Source: Nymphaea colorata (lineage: Eukaryota > Streptophyta > Magnoliopsida > Nymphaeales > Nymphaeaceae). Taken from it: DNA of 64,000 nt. Position numbers and translations under genes: made by a program. Below are positions 61,301 through 64,000 of the stretch, in pieces. A model generated the notes under the pieces. That model saw nothing but the letters and a program-made list of their open reading frames with translations, was not told the origin of the DNA and made no database searches. The first letter of the stretch is position 1, and the number at the start of each line of letters is the position of its first letter. The stretch spans positions 18,429,035 through 18,493,034 of the forward strand of contig NC_045149.1 in NCBI RefSeq assembly GCF_008831285.2, in the 5' to 3' direction.

Positions 61301-63098
61301 TATAGTCAATAGGAAGACTTGTTTTGTTAACTTGTTTGGTTTGATCAGCCACATTAAGCTTCTTAAACATTAAGTACCTTTATTTCTGACATATTAGAAC
61401 CGGGATACTCGGTAATACCCTTAGAAGTGGTCCAGCTCCTCTAACCACAACGGCCATTGCTCTATTGGCTCTAGTGGTGTATTTTTGTATCGTCTATGGA
61501 ATATCTGAGTCTAAAAATTACATATCGTGCGATCGGGATATTGACAATGGGTCCAGTATTCTGCAACATAGCCTATATACAGAAAGTGATAAGGTTTGAG
61601 TTAGGCCCACACCCGTCCAGCTGCGGGATTAGAGTCAACGTTGTCTACCGGAACCTTGACCCCCTAACCAGAGGATAAGAAAAAAAAAATAAAATTAAGC
61701 GCATTTCTTTCGTTAAGTTTTTTTCTTTCTTTTTTTTTGACGTTGCCCTAGTGGATTCTCTTGGGAGCTTGTTTGCTAATTACTGCTCGCTTGTTTTGCC
61801 GACAACAGGTGCAGGCATGGGTATTTCCACGTTGTGAACAATGACTACACCCACTGGGAGATGTACGCGATTGGAGGAAGTGCGTCCCCCACCATCAATA
61901 GCCAGGGGAACCGATACTTGGCTCCTGTCAACCCATTCGCCAAGGAGGTAAAGTGAAAAAAAAAAAAAGAAATCTCTCTCGCACACTTTAGTTCTCGTGC
62001 CTCTCTCACTCTCATCCTTGTTGTGGGGGCTCGTTTGTCATTTAGCTTTTTGCCCCAGAGACCTATTAGCCGTTTAGTCAAAACGGAGGAAAACACCCAT
62101 CCTGCTCCCTGTATTGGACAGGACCACCAACGGTCGGATTGTTTCGTGCCATCAAAGATCAAGCCTAGTTCAGTACAGGGACCATCAACTATGTGAGCTC
62201 ATCTTGGTTCGGAGCTGCGGACCATCACGTCCGGTTACGCCAGCCACGTACCGCAGAGCAAGAATGTGCCCCGACCCTCCCGTTCAAATCCTCTATCTAA
62301 CGGTCGCCAATCATGCGGCTTGGCATCGGGAAAGAAGCTCATTCTGTCTGCCCAACGGCAGGCTAGAGCCTTTCACCGAGTCTATCTAATCTACCTATGG
62401 TGAGATAGCAGTAAGAGAGAGATCTTCTTGCCCGAGCACGGCGGAAACCGTGCCTGAGCACGCAGCAGAGTGTCGGTTACTTCTGCTCTGTAGGAGGGGA
62501 GTGGCCCACCCTGGTGGAGGTGCCCTGGCTCAGGCTGTGAGATGGGACTAACATCCAAGCACAGGATCCTAAGTCCGTGCTTTTGTACATCTGTACTTTT
62601 GTGTCTGCGGACCTTCGCCTCCGATCAACGGGGGACCCATCCCAAAGGGCGCGACCCATCCAGCACCGAACAAGAGCCGAATGTATAACTGTGGGTAAGG
62701 CCACCTGCCAGTTCAGGTCCTGAATCGCTGTCGGGAGAAGGTGACCCGTCCCCATCCTCCCTTCCTCTGTAATGCACATCCGCAGCCCCGGCCCGGGGCA
62801 CGGCTTCATTATTTCCTTGTGTCCTTTGCTTTTTACGACGCGCTTCTGAGCTGGTGGGTGGGGGTTTTATGAACAGGTGACGAAGAGAGTGAACACGGCT
62901 ACAGGCGTGTGGAAGAACTGGAACTGGAGGTCGGAGGGCGATCTCATGCTGAACGGGGCCTACTTCACCTCGTCGGGCGTCGGCGCCGCTGCCAGCTACT
63001 CGAGGGCCTCTAGCCTGAGCGCCAAGTCGTCCTCCATGGTGGGAATCATCACGTCCCAGGCAGGGGTGCTTTCCTGCCGGAAGGGCTCCAGTTGCTGA
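55308..63098 (+). CDS. Secreted pectate lyase (PL1 family), seven exons, complete
   Basis: The exons are 55308-55414, 57408-57467, 57625-57681, 60044-60686, 61170-61273, 61809-61947 and 62877-63098, all GT-AG, giving 443 residues. The N-terminus [21 protein letters not shown] is a signal peptide. A plant-type N-terminal region follows ([12 protein letters not shown] to [17 protein letters not shown]), then [17 protein letters not shown]. The parallel beta-helix carries the family hallmarks: [19 protein letters not shown] (Asp256; Ca-binding Asp265 and Asp269), [13 protein letters not shown], and RMPRCR (321-326), the R-x-P-x-x-R motif with the catalytic arginine. The enzyme cleaves de-esterified homogalacturonan by calcium-dependent beta-elimination in the cell wall, in growth, pollen or ripening tissue. 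Introns 1 and 3 are about 2.0 and 2.4 kb. Every hallmark residue is present, so it is probably active. Confidence 0.95.
56343..56408. repeat. 33-bp tandem duplication in pectate lyase intron 1
   Basis: Two adjacent copies of GGACGAGATGAGCATTTTTT followed by (C/G)-rich CCTGTGTGGC, period 33. Confidence 0.85.
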
Positions 63099-64000
63099 CC
63101 GACGACTCTACTCAGACATCATCTAGTTGCCTCCCCCGAAACAACACTCTCTCCTCTCTGCAATTTACTTTGTTACTTCTTTAGAAGAAAACAAAAATGG
63201 AGTCCACTCTGACAGTGTACATTTTACACGGTCATCGGTTGCAGGAGTCCTGGGGTTCAACTTCATTTCAACCTCCCCCTGCTTCATCATTGGGTTTTTT
63301 TTTTTTTTTTACGGGAAAAGGAAAAAAAAAAACACAGTGAATTTATTGGGATTAATGAGGGCAGGAAAGGAAGCGTTGCTGTTGGTCCGTCGGTTTCTTG
63401 TCCTTTCGCCTCTTCCTTCTATCGTCCTTCCTTTTTTTTTCCCTTTTTCTTGGGTTATTGTTAATGATGTAATAGCGCATGCTTTTTTAAATTACTGTTC
63501 CTCCATAGAAAGTTAAAAAGAACGAAATTCTCTTGTGATTATTGAATGCGGATCCAGTACTTTCTGTTTTCCTTTTTTTTTCTCTCTGTGTTGAGATCCA
63601 GAGGCATTCATCTGTTAAAGCAAAGAAATCCGGAGTCCTGTGGCTTTTCATCTTGTTTGTTTGCAAAGGCTTTGCTCAACCGTCAAAATTCTCTGCACTT
63701 TACGACAGACTACAAAAAATAATAGAGAGAACAAAACAAAGAAAGACGAAAAGAAAAAGAGCAAACAGTACTCCTCATCAATCTCCTTTAGCAAAATGCA
63801 TATATTCTACCATGGAAAGCAAAAAGAAAAAAGATTTTAAGGATACAAAAATCAAAGAATTCTTGTGTAATTTAACCGAACAAACAAAAACGGACTTGTA
63901 CAAATAGCTTAATCGGCTAACTTGAATGGAATCGTTGGCAAATTGAATTGATACAATTTCCCTCGATGTACATGATTTTGTAATTATTTAAAACATATTT
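63099..64000. other. Pectate lyase 3' UTR and flank
   Basis: No further gene was recognised. The sequence is T- and A-rich, with poly(T) near 63296-63310 and 63430-63440. A poly(A) site for the pectate lyase is expected in the first few hundred bases, but no single signal stands out. Confidence 0.45.

Overview
This window is nuclear DNA of a flowering plant. The genes are split by GT-AG introns, the gene families are plant-type (bifunctional FMN phosphatase/riboflavin kinase, plant aromatic amino acid decarboxylase, pectate lyase, small LEA proteins), and the intergenic DNA is AT-rich with many microsatellites, small tandem duplications and retrotransposon relics. I cannot name the species. 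No bacterial, viral or organellar segment was recognised.

Layout. 1-3.9 kb: the first exon of a VIP3/SKI8-type WD40 gene on the minus strand; the rest of that gene was not found. 4.8-5.1 kb: a small TRIM-like LTR element. 6.4-10.8 kb: a complete ten-exon riboflavin kinase/FMN phosphatase gene (plus). 13.4-14.1 kb: a degenerate tandem array. 16.0-16.6 kb: a single-exon NAA10 N-terminal acetyltransferase (minus). 17.75-23.7 kb: a complete twelve-exon aromatic amino acid decarboxylase (plus) with one GC-AG intron; it is divergent from NAA10. 27.2-27.8 kb: TIM17 (minus), with an apparent one-base frameshift near its 3' end. 29.85-30.4 kb: an unrecognised acidic protein with a nuclear-localisation-like motif (plus). 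33.6-34.1 kb and 37.6-38.8 kb: two divergent three-exon LEA genes with identical intron positions and phases; the first lies between two blocks of CGAG-rich repeats. 38.8-55.2 kb: a gene-poor stretch with a LINE 3' relic, a 129-bp minisatellite, a MITE-like element, a long hairpin and long TA arrays. 55.3-63.1 kb: a complete seven-exon secreted pectate lyase (plus).

The genes do not form a pathway: they cover flavin cofactor supply, aromatic amine formation, co-translational acetylation, mitochondrial import, transcription/RNA turnover, desiccation protection and cell-wall loosening. I found no new multi-gene system. The items most worth a second look are the TIM17 frameshift, the GC-AG intron and active-site signature of the decarboxylase, the LEA pair with an ACGT-core cluster on one promoter only, a 14-bp direct repeat bracketing a 416-bp segment, and the high frequency of short perfect tandem duplications. 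All exon boundaries were assigned by eye from reading frame, splice consensus and remembered family sequences; no alignment was run.
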